From positions 4,723,501 to 4,787,500 of the forward strand of contig NZ_JAJLMN010000001.1 in assembly GCF_021730615.1 (NCBI RefSeq): a DNA stretch of 64,000 bases, read 5' to 3'. The translations under genes were made by a program, and so were the position numbers. The DNA comes from Lichenibacterium dinghuense. GTDB taxonomy: Bacteria; Pseudomonadota; Alphaproteobacteria; Rhizobiales; Beijerinckiaceae. This document shows, piece after piece, positions 34,872 through 44,786 of the stretch; within the stretch, counting starts at the first letter, position 1; each line of letters opens with the position of its first letter. The notes below the pieces were generated by a model. That model saw only the letters and a program-made list of their open reading frames with translations. It was not told the origin of the DNA and did no database searches.

Positions 34872-35339
34872 TCACGGCGCCACGCCGGGCAAGGCCGCCC
34901 TCACCAGCGCCGTCCTGACCAAGGCGATGGCGTCGAGGCTCGGCGGCCCCGCCGGGAGCGAGACGCGGGGCAGCACGACGCCCGCGATGGCGCAGCGCAG
35001 CGCGTCCGGCGCGGGATGGCGCTCCGGCCGGCCCTCGACGAGGTCGACCACGAGGCCCAGCACGCAGGCGGGCTCGTGCTCGACGGCGACGATCCCCAGA
35101 CCGCGCCGCTCGGCGCGCCCCGCCAGCGCGGGATGCGGCCGGGCGACGAGACGGTCGCCCCGGCGCGTCACCAGCGTGCGGTCGTCGGCGACCAGTCGGG
35201 CGAAGGCGCCCGAGGATCGGACCTGGTCCACGAGCGCCAGGGCGAGGGCCGTCTTGCCGGCGCCCGACGCGCCCCGGATCAGCACGCCGCTCTCGCCCAG
35301 CACGGCCGTGGTGGCGTGGAGGTTCTGCCCGTCGCTCAC
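34872..35339 (-). CDS. hprK: HPr kinase/phosphorylase, short alphaproteobacterial form
   Basis: A 155-aa protein containing only the catalytic domain of HprK, as in other alphaproteobacteria. The P-loop is GASGAGKT (residues 23-30), followed by LVADDRTLV and GLGIVAVEHEPACVLGLVVDL. It would phosphorylate the serine of the neighbouring HPr. The start is GTG 35339, overlapping the chvG stop (GTGA), so it is translationally coupled to the sensor kinase. Confidence 0.93.
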   Translation of the reverse strand: MSDGQNLHATTAVLGESGVLIRGASGAGKTALALALVDQVRSSGAFARLVADDRTLVTRRGDRLVARPHPALAGRAERRGLGIVAVEHEPACVLGLVVDLVEGRPERHPAPDALRCAIAGVVLPRVSLPAGPPSLDAIALVRTALVRAALPGVAP

Positions 35340-37165
35340 CCGCGCGCCCCCACGGCGGGCAGCCACACCGTGAAGCGGGCGCCGAACACGCGCGGCTCGC
35401 CCGGCTCGCTTTCCCCGTCCTCGGCCGCGGGGGCGACGCGGTTGGCGGCCCAGATGCGTCCGCCGTGCGCCTCGATGATCTGGCGCGAGATGGACAGGCC
35501 GAGCCCCGAGTTCTGCCCGAAGCCCTGGTCGGGCCGGTCGGTGTAGAAGCGCTCGAAGATGCGCTCGAAGGCGTGGGCCGGGATGCCGGGCCCGTCGTCG
35601 TCGACGATCACCTCGACGCCGGCCCGGCCTTCCTCGTCGAGCCGGGCCGGCCGCACCGAGACCCGCACCGTTCCGTCCTCCTCCGAGAAGGAGCGGGCGT
35701 TGTCGAGCAGGTTGTTGATGACCTGCCCGAGGCGCGAATCGTGGCCCATCACGCGGTAGCCCGGCCCGTCCTGGCCCGGCGGGGGCAGGGCGACCGTGAG
35801 GGCGAATCGCACGCCGTCGCCGCGCTCGACCTCGTTGGCCACCGACACGACGGTGCGCACCAGCGCAGCCACGTCGAGCCCCGCCGTGCGGTTGCGGGCG
35901 AGCTCGGCGTCGAGCCGCGACGCGTCCGAGATGTCGCTGATGAGGCGGTCGAGCCGCTTGATGTCGTGCTGGATGATGGCGGTGAGCCGCCCGCGCGACT
36001 CCTCCGCCTTGATGCGGGGCAGGGTTTCCACCGCGCTGCGTAGCGAGGTCAGCGGGTTCTTCAGCTCGTGCGCCACGTCGGCGGCGAAGCTTTCCGTCGC
36101 CTCCATGCGGGAATAGAGAGCGCGCGTCATGTCGCGCAGCGCGCGCGACAGGTGGCCGATCTCGTCCGCGCGGGCGGTGAAGTCCGGGATCTCCTCGCGC
36201 GAATCGACGCCCCGCCGCACCCGTTCGGCCGCCTCGGCGAGCCGGCGGATCGGCCCCGCGATGGTGTTGGCGAGGAACAGCGACAGCACGAACATCACCA
36301 CGGCCGCGACCAGGAACACCCGGAACAGGGCCCAGCGGTCGGACGCGATGATCTTGTCGACGTCGCCGGGCTGGGTGGACAGGAGCAGCGCGCCCTGGAC
36401 CTTGTTGGCGTTGACGATCGGCACGGCCATGGACACGATCGTCTGGCCGCGGGCGTTGACCCGCACGATCCAGCGCGTGTGACCGCCCAGCGCTTCGGCG
36501 ACCTCGGGCAGCTCGGCGTCGCCGTTGCGCCCCTCGTCGAGGGCGGCCTCCGGCTTGCCCAGGCGGCGGCGGAGGTCGAGCCAGGCCCGCTCGAGCCACG
36601 GCAGGTCCGACGCCGGCAGCGCTTTCGAGCGGGCGCCGGGCAGCGCCATGGCGCGGGTGTCGACCACGCGCACGCCGTTGCTGTCGAAGATGCGCGCCCG
36701 CGTGCCGGTCGGCGTCACGAGGCGGCGCAGCACGGGCCCGACACGGTCGGGGTTGATGGAGAACTCGAAGGCCGCCGCGTCCTCGTCGGCGTTGGGCGGC
36801 TGGCCCGGCGTGGCCTGCAGCAGCTTCTCGGGGTCGACGGTGATGTTGGCGTCGTCGACGCTGGCCGAGGCCGCGATGGCGGCCGCGATGATCTCGCCCT
36901 GCGTCTGCAGGCTCTGCACGCGGGCGTCGATCAGCCCCTCGCGAAACTGGTTGATGTACAGGAACAGCACCAGCAGGGCGACGAGCCCGCCGAGGTTCAG
37001 CACGACGATGCGCCGCGTCAGCGACGACGACAGCCGCGTCGTGGCCGAACGCAGGGCCATGCGCAGGCGCAGGCCGACCGAGCGCCGGAGGCGGCGGGGG
37101 CGCGAGCGGCCCGGCGGCCGCCCGCCCAGGCGGGTGCCGGCGCCCGGAAGCGGCGACGTGGTCAT
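35336..37165 (-). CDS. chvG: ChvG-type sensor histidine kinase
   Basis: A 609-aa kinase. There is a basic proline-rich N-terminus, membrane helix 1 (IVVLNLGGLVALLVLFLYINQF), a ~220-residue periplasmic sensor and helix 2 (VFLVAAVVMFVLSLFLANTIAGPIRRLA). HAMP follows, then HisKA (ESFAADVAHELKNPLTSLRSAVETL with the phospho-His) and HATPase (NNLLDNARSFS; VDDDGPGIP; GLGLSISRQIIEAHGG). ChvG senses acid or cell-envelope conditions in related bacteria. It lies 31 bp downstream of chvI. Confidence 0.94.
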   Translation of the reverse strand: MTTSPLPGAGTRLGGRPPGRSRPRRLRRSVGLRLRMALRSATTRLSSSLTRRIVVLNLGGLVALLVLFLYINQFREGLIDARVQSLQTQGEIIAAAIAASASVDDANITVDPEKLLQATPGQPPNADEDAAAFEFSINPDRVGPVLRRLVTPTGTRARIFDSNGVRVVDTRAMALPGARSKALPASDLPWLERAWLDLRRRLGKPEAALDEGRNGDAELPEVAEALGGHTRWIVRVNARGQTIVSMAVPIVNANKVQGALLLSTQPGDVDKIIASDRWALFRVFLVAAVVMFVLSLFLANTIAGPIRRLAEAAERVRRGVDSREEIPDFTARADEIGHLSRALRDMTRALYSRMEATESFAADVAHELKNPLTSLRSAVETLPRIKAEESRGRLTAIIQHDIKRLDRLISDISDASRLDAELARNRTAGLDVAALVRTVVSVANEVERGDGVRFALTVALPPPGQDGPGYRVMGHDSRLGQVINNLLDNARSFSEEDGTVRVSVRPARLDEEGRAGVEVIVDDDGPGIPAHAFERIFERFYTDRPDQGFGQNSGLGLSISRQIIEAHGGRIWAANRVAPAAEDGESEPGEPRVFGARFTVWLPAVGARG

Positions 37166-37196
37166 CGGGGTCCGGACCCCACGGGCGGACGCCCGG

Positions 37197-37895
37197 TCAC
37201 GCTTCCTTGAAGCGGTAGCCGACGCCGTACAGCGTCTCGATCATCTCGAAGTCGTCGTCCACGACCTTGAACTTCTTGCGCAGCCGCTTGATGTGGCTGT
37301 CGATGGTGCGGTCGTCGACGTAGACCTGGTCGTCGTAGGCGGCGTCCATGAGGGCGTTGCGGCTCTTCACGACGCCGGGCCGGGTCGCCAGGGCCTGCAG
37401 GATCAGGAACTCGGTGACGGTGAGCACCACCTGCTCGTTCCTCCAGGTGCAGGTGTGGCGCTCGGGGTCCATCTTGAGGTTGCCGCGCTCCAGCAGCTTG
37501 GCCTCCGACTCCTTCTGAGCGGCGGCCTCCTTGGGGTTGGCGCGGCGCAGGATGGCCTTGACGCGCTCCACCAGCAGGCGCTGCGAGAACGGCTTCCGGA
37601 TGAAGTCGTCGGCGCCCATCTTGAGGCCGAACAGCTCGTCGATCTCCTCGTCCTTCGAGGTCAGGAAGATCACCGGCAGGTCGGACTTCTGCCGCAGGCG
37701 GCGCAGCAGCTCCATGCCGTCCATGCGGGGCATCTTGATGTCGAAGATGGCGAGGTCGGGCGGGTTGGTCTTGAGGCCGTCCAGCGCCGCGGCGCCGTCC
37801 GTGTAGGTCTGCACCCGGTAGCCCTCGGCTTCCAGGGTGAGCGACACGGAGGTGAGGATGTTTCTGTCGTCGTCGACGAGGGCGATGGCCGGCAT
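37197..37895 (-). CDS. chvI: ChvI-type response regulator
   Basis: A 232-aa OmpR-family regulator. The receiver has acidic residues VDDD and the phosphorylated Asp52 ([10 protein letters not shown]); the C-terminal winged helix has [20 protein letters not shown] and [16 protein letters not shown]. It is the first gene of chvI-chvG-hprK-EIIA-HPr, the arrangement typical of Hyphomicrobiales, which links envelope sensing to PTS phosphorylation. It is divergent from the Gly/Gln-rich gene at 38160. Confidence 0.95.
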   Translation of the reverse strand: MPAIALVDDDRNILTSVSLTLEAEGYRVQTYTDGAAALDGLKTNPPDLAIFDIKMPRMDGMELLRRLRQKSDLPVIFLTSKDEEIDELFGLKMGADDFIRKPFSQRLLVERVKAILRRANPKEAAAQKESEAKLLERGNLKMDPERHTCTWRNEQVVLTVTEFLILQALATRPGVVKSRNALMDAAYDDQVYVDDRTIDSHIKRLRKKFKVVDDDFEMIETLYGVGYRFKEA

Positions 37896-38159
37896 GGTGA
37901 TCTTCCGGGACAGCTGAGGTACGCGCCGACCGGTGCGGGGCCGAAGCAGGGTGCCGCGAGGCGGCGGGTGACTTGATGGCCATACTAGGCCGAAATGTGA
38001 CGCAGCGCGAGCTTCCTGATTGACAGTGGCCCGGTCGCCTCAGCTGAAAGCCCTGCCGAAGAGCGGGTTCTGCCCGGAAACCGTTCATATCCGGTGCAGG
38101 ACGAGGCAACCACACTGCCCTCCGTCCATTAGGCAACGGTGGACATGGGGGACTCACGC

Positions 38160-38909
38160 GTGAAGCGCATCATCATCTCGGCCGTCGCGGTATCGGCTCT
38201 GCTGTCTAGTCCTGGAACGAGCTTCGCCCAGTACCGCGATCCCGGCGAGGCCGCGGCGGGCGCCGTGGTGGGCGGCATCATCGGCGGCGTGCTGGCCGGG
38301 CCCGAGCTCCGCCGCGAGCGTCAGCTGGAGCTGCTGCGCCGCGAGCGCCTGCGCCGCCTGTACGGCGGGCGGCCCTTCCCGGTCGGCCCCGGCTACGGGC
38401 CGGGTCCGGGCTTCGGACCGGGGCCGGGCGGCCCCGGCCCCGGTTTCGGCGGCCCCGGCGGGCGCGGCCCCGGCTTCGGCGAGGGGCGCCCCGGCGAGGG
38501 CCCGGGCCGTCCGGGCGGCGAGGGACCGCGCATCGGCCAGGGCGAAGGCGGGCGCCAGGGGCAGGGCCAGGGCGAAGGGGGGCGTCAGCGTCCGCCGGAA
38601 GGCCAGCGCCAGGGTGGCGGCGAGGGCGAAGGCCGCCAGGGCCAGGGCCAGGGCGGCCAGCGCATCCAGGGCCAGGGCCAGCAGGGTCAGGGCGAAGGCG
38701 GGCGCCAGCGTCCGCCCGAAGGCCAGGGCGGGCAGGGCCAGCGCATGCAGGGCCAAGGCGGCCAGGGCCAGGGCGGCCAGGGCCAGATGCAGGGTCAGGG
38801 CGGCCAGCGCCGTCCGGGCGGCCAGGGGCAGCGCCCCGGCGAGCCCTATCCGGGGGCCGCGGAAGGCGGCGTGCCGGCCAACGCCATGGGGACGGGGCGG
38901 CAGCCCTGA
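38160..38909 (+). CDS. Exported Gly/Gln/Pro-rich low-complexity protein
   Basis: A 249-aa protein. The signal peptide (VKRIIISAVAVSALLSSPGTSFA) is followed by a glycine-zipper-like segment (AAAGAVVGGIIGGVLAGPEL), a basic helix (RRERQLELLRRERLRRLYGG), a Gly-Pro-Phe stretch (GPGFGPGPGG) and a long Gly/Gln tract with repeated GQGEGGRQ and QGQGGQ units. GTG 38160 is preferred because GGGGGA lies 7 nt upstream and the signal peptide starts there; ATG 38145 and GTG 38139 are in frame. Function is unknown. It diverges from chvI, which could make it a ChvGI target (inference). Confidence 0.7.
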   Translation: MKRIIISAVAVSALLSSPGTSFAQYRDPGEAAAGAVVGGIIGGVLAGPELRRERQLELLRRERLRRLYGGRPFPVGPGYGPGPGFGPGPGGPGPGFGGPGGRGPGFGEGRPGEGPGRPGGEGPRIGQGEGGRQGQGQGEGGRQRPPEGQRQGGGEGEGRQGQGQGGQRIQGQGQQGQGEGGRQRPPEGQGGQGQRMQGQGGQGQGGQGQMQGQGGQRRPGGQGQRPGEPYPGAAEGGVPANAMGTGRQP

Positions 38910-38950
38910 CGCCGCGCGCCGGCGGAGCCTCAAGGCTCCGCCGGGCATCG

Positions 38951-40048
38951 TCACGGCGTCGGCGGCGGCGCGAGCTTCGGCTCGCCGAGCGTGAAGACCA
39001 TCACGGCGCGGGTGCCCGCGCCGGCGTCGTCGTAGGCCACCGTGGTGTCGAGCTTTGACGCCATGGCCTTGATGATCGTGCGGCCGATGCCGCTCGACGC
39101 CGGCCCGGACCGCCGGCCGGCGGCTTCGGACCGGCCCACCCCGTCGTCCTCGACGGTCAGGCGGCAGGTGCGTTCCGCGTCGCCGGCGTCCAGCCGCACC
39201 CGGACCGGCCCGCTGCCGCTCGGGTACGCGTATTTCATCGCGTTGATGACGAGCTCCGTCACGATCACGCCGATCGTCACCGCGCTGTCGGCGTCGACCA
39301 TCACCGGCACGGCGTCGAGCGACAGCTGCGCCACGCCCCCCGTCGCGTCGCTCGACTCGCGCAGGTCCTCGACCAGCGCCGCGAGGTAGCTGTCGAGCGC
39401 CACGGTCTTGACGTCGTCCGACGTGTAGAGCCTGCGGTGGACCTGGGCGATGGCCAGGACTCGCCGGTTGGCCTCGTTGAGGGCTTCCCGGGTTTCGGGC
39501 GAGGCTGAGCCGCCCGCCTGGAGGTGGAGGAAGGCCGCGACGAGCTGGAGCGAGTTGCCGACGCGGTGGTTCACCTCGCGCATCAGCACCTGCCGCTCGG
39601 CCGCCAGCGCCTCGAAGCGGTCGCGCGCTTCCACGATGGCCCGGTCGGCCGCCTCCTTGTCGCGGCGCAACACCACGCCGGCCACGGCCGAGCGCACAGC
39701 CGCGTCGAGGAGCTCGACGAACTCGCCCCCGACGTCCTTCACGACGTAGTCGGTCGCGCCCGCCTTCAGGGCCGAGACCGCGACGCGGCTCTCGCTGGTG
39801 CCGGTGACGAAGATCACCGGGGGCGCGTCGGGCAGGGCCCGGATGGCGTCGAGCACGTCGAGCCCGTCGCGGCCGGGCATGTAGTGGTCGAGCGCTACGG
39901 CGTCGAAGCCGCCGGCGGCGAGTCGGGCCAGGCCGGCCTCGCCGTCCTCGGCGGTCTCGACCGCGTGGCCGAGCCGGCCCAGACGGCGCTGCACGAAGCG
40001 CCCGATGGCCGGATCGTCGTCGATGTAGAGAAGCCGGTGGCCCGTCAC
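38951..40048 (-). CDS. Receiver-HisKA_2 hybrid histidine kinase
   Basis: A 365-aa cytoplasmic protein. There is an N-terminal receiver (LLYIDDDPAIGRFV; ALDHYMPGRDGLDV with the phospho-Asp; FVTGTS; YVVKD), a linker helix, and a HisKA_2/HWE-like phosphotransfer region (LMREVNHRVGNSLQLVAAFLHLQ). An HATPase follows (ELVINAMKYAYP; VEDDGVG; SGIGRTIIKAMA). The input must come from another kinase, probably the one at 40491-42389. The start is GTG 40048, overlapping the preceding stop (GTGA). Confidence 0.88.
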   Translation of the reverse strand: MTGHRLLYIDDDPAIGRFVQRRLGRLGHAVETAEDGEAGLARLAAGGFDAVALDHYMPGRDGLDVLDAIRALPDAPPVIFVTGTSESRVAVSALKAGATDYVVKDVGGEFVELLDAAVRSAVAGVVLRRDKEAADRAIVEARDRFEALAAERQVLMREVNHRVGNSLQLVAAFLHLQAGGSASPETREALNEANRRVLAIAQVHRRLYTSDDVKTVALDSYLAALVEDLRESSDATGGVAQLSLDAVPVMVDADSAVTIGVIVTELVINAMKYAYPSGSGPVRVRLDAGDAERTCRLTVEDDGVGRSEAAGRRSGPASSGIGRTIIKAMASKLDTTVAYDDAGAGTRAVMVFTLGEPKLAPPPTP

Positions 40049-40494
40049 GTTGGTGCCTGCTCGGGAAGCTGGATCACGGACAGAAACAGCCCCAGTTGCC
40101 GGATCGCCTCGGCGAAGCTCTGATAGATGAGGGGCTTCGTGATGTAAACGTTGCAGCCGAGGTCGTAGCAGCGGTCGATCTCGGCCTTGTCGTCCGTCGT
40201 GGTCAGCACGATCACCGGCGCGCGGCGGAACCGCTCGTCGGCCTTGACGCGGCTCAGGATGTCGACGCCGCTCATGTCGGGCAGGTTGAGGTCGAGCAGG
40301 ATCATGAAGGGCGTGTGATGGGCGCGCGGCGCCCCGTCCGGGCCGAACAGGAACTCCACCGCCGCCGTGCCGTTCCGCAGGTGCAGGATCTCGTTCGACA
40401 GGCCGGCGCGGCGGATGTTCTTCTCGATCAGGCGCGCGTGGCCGTCGTCGTCCTCGATCATCAGGATCGTGACGGCCTGGGTCAATGCCATCAT
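40045..40494 (-). CDS. Single-domain response regulator
   Basis: A 149-aa receiver of the Rcp1-like type: ILMIEDDDGHARLIEKNIRRAG, LLDLNLPDMSGVDIL with the phospho-Asp, VIVLTTTDD and NVYITKPL. It has no output domain, so it probably shuttles phosphate between the membrane kinase encoded upstream and the receiver-kinase encoded downstream. It overlaps both neighbours (ATGA at 40491-40494, GTGA at 40045-40048). ATG 40491 is an equally possible start. Confidence 0.9.
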   Translation of the reverse strand: MMALTQAVTILMIEDDDGHARLIEKNIRRAGLSNEILHLRNGTAAVEFLFGPDGAPRAHHTPFMILLDLNLPDMSGVDILSRVKADERFRRAPVIVLTTTDDKAEIDRCYDLGCNVYITKPLIYQSFAEAIRQLGLFLSVIQLPEQAPT

Positions 40495-42389
40495 GGGCCG
40501 GTTCCGTGGGGTTCGAGCGGCAGCGTCACCGTGAAGGTGCTGCCGCGTCCTGGGGCGGAGTCGAGCGCGATGGTGCCGCCGAGCTGGCGCACCAGCGTCT
40601 TCACGTGGGCGAGGCCGATGCCGTCGCCGGGCCGGTCCTGCGCGCCGGAGCGCCGGAACAGCTCGAACACCCGGCCGTGGTCGCGCGGGTCGATCCCGCG
40701 GCCGTCGTCGGCGACCCGGACGGCGGCGCGGCCGTCCGCGACCTCGGCCGTGACCGACACGCGGCCGGGCACGCCGGGGCGCAGGTACTTCACCGCGTTG
40801 TCGACGAGGTTGGAGAAGACCTGCTCGGCGGCGATCCGGTCGACCACGAGGACCGGCATCGGCCCGACCGACAGGGTGGCGCCGGCCGACAGCGCCCGGT
40901 GGGCCACGCCGTCGACGATCGACCGCATCAGCACGCCCATGTCGACCGGCTCGGGCTGGAACACGCGCGAGCCCTGGCGCGCCAGGGTCAGAATCGCCTT
41001 GATCAGCCGGTCCATCTTGTCGATCGAGGACTGGATGAAGCCGATGGCCTCGTCGAAGTCGGCCCGCAGCGTGGGATCGGCCGCGACGGCGGACTCGGGG
41101 AAGATGTCGGCGCGCAGGCGCTGCAGCTCGGAGGTGAATCCCATGATGTTGACGAGCGGCGCCCGGAGGTCGTGGCTGACGATGTAGGCGAAGCGCTGCA
41201 CCTCGGCGTTGCTTTCGCGGAGGTCGGCGGTGCGCTCGGCCACGCGCTGCTCCAGCCGGAGGTTGGCGGTGGCCAGGGCCGCCCGCGCGCGGTCGACCGC
41301 GAGGCTCGCCCGCGCCTCGACGCGGCTCTGCCGCCGCGCCAGCGCCAGGAGGCCGAAGAGCGCCAGGATCGCGGCGGCGGGGAACAGCAGGAAACCCCAC
41401 AGCCAGGCGCGCCAGCCGGCCTCCACCGCCGCCTCGCTGTAGCTCACCGTGAGGTAGACCGGCAGGTCGCCGACGCGCTGGTAGAAGCCGAGCCGCTCGG
41501 GCGCGGGGTCGTAGAGGCCGGCGACGGGCCGAGCCGCGACCGCCGCGCTCAGCGCGGGCAGCGACGTCGGCGCGATGGGCGGCACCTCGGGCAGGCGCAC
41601 CAGCACCTGCCCGCCGCCGGGGCGGACCAGCGCCACATGGGCGTCGTTGGCCAGCTCCAGGCGGCGCCAGTATGTCAGGAAGTAGTCGAGGTCCGCCGTG
41701 GCGGCGGCCATGCCGCGGAATCGCCCGTCGGCTCCGACCAGCCGCCGCGCGATGAGGAAGGACGGCTTGCCGCTGACCTTGCCGACGATGGGGTCGCCGA
41801 GGATGAGGCCCTCGGCCCCGCCGCGCACCGCCGCGAAGGCCGGCCGGTCGACCAACGACACCTGCGGCACCGGGAAGGCCAGCGTGGCGGCCCGCAGGCG
41901 GCCGTCGGCGTCGGCGAGGACGAGGTCGCGGATGTAGGGCAGGACGTCGGACGTGGCCCTCAGCTCGTCGTGCAGCGAGCGCGACGCTTCCGCCTCGTCC
42001 CAGGGCATGTCGCTGAGCGACAGGGTGGCGGTGCGGAGCGCGAGGTCGCTCACCTCGAACAGGCGCGACGCGTGGTCGGCCAGCGAGAAGGCCGCGCCCT
42101 GGGCGGAGGCGCGCGCCTCGCGGAAGGCGATCTGGCGCTCGTGCGCGGCGATGTAGCCGGCCGTGCCGAGGATGAAGGCGAGCCCGCAGGCGCCGAGCAC
42201 GAGGATGATGCGGCCCGACGCGGAGCGCGGACGGCGCAACGCCGGAGGGGCGGCCCAGCGCTTCAGCACGGCTTCGCGGCGGGTCCGGGGAGTGGGGGAT
42301 GGGACAAGGGCGCTTTCCGGTCCGATGCGGGCCCGTGTCCTACCAGCTTCCGCGGCTCCGCCCAATCGGGCTCGCCGCGCGCCGTCCAC
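40491..42389 (-). CDS. Membrane sensor histidine kinase
   Basis: Up to 632 aa. Membrane helix 1 (IILVLGACGLAFILGTAGYIA), a ~270-residue extracytoplasmic cache-like sensor (SDVLPYIRDLVLADADGRL; DRPAFAAVRGG; GKPSFLIARRLVG) and helix 2 (LWGFLLFPAAAILALFGLLALA) are followed by a coiled coil. HisKA (AYIVSHDLRAPLVNIMGF) and HATPase (NLVDNAVKYLRPG; ADDGRGIDP; GDGIGLAHVKTLV) complete it. The ligand is unknown. GTG 42269 (LKRWAAPPAL) is a more compact alternative start, since the first ~40 residues are low-complexity. Confidence 0.87.
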   Translation of the reverse strand: MDGARRARLGGAAEAGRTRARIGPESALVPSPTPRTRREAVLKRWAAPPALRRPRSASGRIILVLGACGLAFILGTAGYIAAHERQIAFREARASAQGAAFSLADHASRLFEVSDLALRTATLSLSDMPWDEAEASRSLHDELRATSDVLPYIRDLVLADADGRLRAATLAFPVPQVSLVDRPAFAAVRGGAEGLILGDPIVGKVSGKPSFLIARRLVGADGRFRGMAAATADLDYFLTYWRRLELANDAHVALVRPGGGQVLVRLPEVPPIAPTSLPALSAAVAARPVAGLYDPAPERLGFYQRVGDLPVYLTVSYSEAAVEAGWRAWLWGFLLFPAAAILALFGLLALARRQSRVEARASLAVDRARAALATANLRLEQRVAERTADLRESNAEVQRFAYIVSHDLRAPLVNIMGFTSELQRLRADIFPESAVAADPTLRADFDEAIGFIQSSIDKMDRLIKAILTLARQGSRVFQPEPVDMGVLMRSIVDGVAHRALSAGATLSVGPMPVLVVDRIAAEQVFSNLVDNAVKYLRPGVPGRVSVTAEVADGRAAVRVADDGRGIDPRDHGRVFELFRRSGAQDRPGDGIGLAHVKTLVRQLGGTIALDSAPGRGSTFTVTLPLEPHGTGP

Positions 42390-42410
42390 CGCCGAACCAT
42401 CCGCGTCGTC

Positions 42411-42438
42411 TTGACAGTGTCATCCGTGCCGCCTAGGT
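42411..42438 (+). promoter_or_regulatory. groESL promoter
   Basis: TTGACA (42411-42416), 16-bp spacer, CTAGGT (42433-42438), directly ahead of the CIRCE element. The CTTGACA -35 with a C-rich -10 region could also serve an RpoH holoenzyme. Confidence 0.55.
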
Positions 42439-42450
42439 CAGGGGCGCGCT

Positions 42451-42477
42451 CTGGCACTCTCCCCGGATGAGTGCTAA
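42451..42477 (+). promoter_or_regulatory. CIRCE element (HrcA operator) of groESL
   Basis: CTGGCACTC (42451-42459), 9-bp spacer, GAGTGCTAA (42469-42477). The right arm matches the CIRCE consensus perfectly and the left arm has two changes at its outer end. It lies 79 bp before groES and predicts HrcA repression relieved by heat. Confidence 0.9.
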
Positions 42478-42555
42478 CAGCGGCACAGGATCAGGTTCTG
42501 CGCAACGGCGACCCGCATAGCACGGCCGCCCCGCTCCACGAACAGGAAGGTCTCC

Positions 42556-42843
42556 ATGAATTTCCGTCCCCTGCACGACCGCGTGGTCGTCAAGCGTCTC
42601 GAAGGCGAAGAGAAGACCAAGGGCGGCATCATCATCCCGGACACCGCCAAGGAGAAGCCCCAGGAAGGCGAGATCGTCGCCGTGGGCCCCGGCGGCCGGG
42701 ACGAGAGCGGCAAGCTTACCCCCCTCGACGTGAAGGCCGGCGACAAGGTGCTGTTCGGCAAGTGGTCCGGCACCGAGGTCAAGATCGACGGCCAGGATCT
42801 CCTCATCATGAAGGAGAGCGACATCATGGGCGTGGTCGGCTGA
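42556..42843 (+). CDS. groES: Co-chaperonin GroES
   Basis: A 95-aa 10-kDa chaperonin: [36 protein letters not shown] (mobile loop) and [15 protein letters not shown]. It caps the GroEL ring. Shine-Dalgarno AGGAAGG-like sequence precedes ATG 42556. It is followed 48 bp later by groEL under the CIRCE-controlled promoter. Confidence 0.97.
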   Translation: MNFRPLHDRVVVKRLEGEEKTKGGIIIPDTAKEKPQEGEIVAVGPGGRDESGKLTPLDVKAGDKVLFGKWSGTEVKIDGQDLLIMKESDIMGVVG

Positions 42844-42867
42844 GCCTTCCGGTTCCCATCACGCTGA

Positions 42868-44532
<1,665 letters not shown>

Positions 44533-44568
44533 GAAGTCCAGGCACCCGGCCCCAAGGCTGAGATGGGA

Positions 44569-44596
44569 GACACCCCCGGAGCGATCCGGGGGTGTC
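44569..44596 (+). terminator. groESL intrinsic terminator
   Basis: Perfect 12-bp stem GACACCCCCGGA / TCCGGGGGTGTC with loop GCGA, followed by a weak T-rich tail (TTCGTTC), 37 bp after the groEL stop. Confidence 0.85.
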
Positions 44597-44636
44597 TTCG
44601 TTCATCGGTGGCTTTGGCCGGGGCGTGCTCGACCGC

Positions 44637-44706
44637 CCTCATCCTGAGCAGGGCGTGGAGCGCCCGCGTCCTTCGACGCGGCCCTTCGGGCCGGCTCAGG
44701 ATGAGG
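44637..44706. repeat. 70-bp palindromic repeat, family C
   Basis: Outer inverted arms CCTCATCCTGAG / CTCAGGATGAGG enclose GCGTGGAGCGC and CGTCCTTCGACGCGG stems. I associate this form (CCTCATCCTGAG...TTCGACGCGG...) with intergenic repeats common in Hyphomicrobiales. Single copy in this window, between groEL and selO. Confidence 0.75.
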
Positions 44707-44786
44707 AAGGGTGGAGATTTCCTGTCGCCAGTCTCTCGTGGCTCGCGTTCGGGTGCGGCGCCGAGAGGCCGACTACGCCTAATTCG

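Noticed and set aside
38500..38880. Noncoding tandem repeat
   Set aside because: The repeats stay in frame after a good signal peptide and Shine-Dalgarno, so they encode a low-complexity protein.
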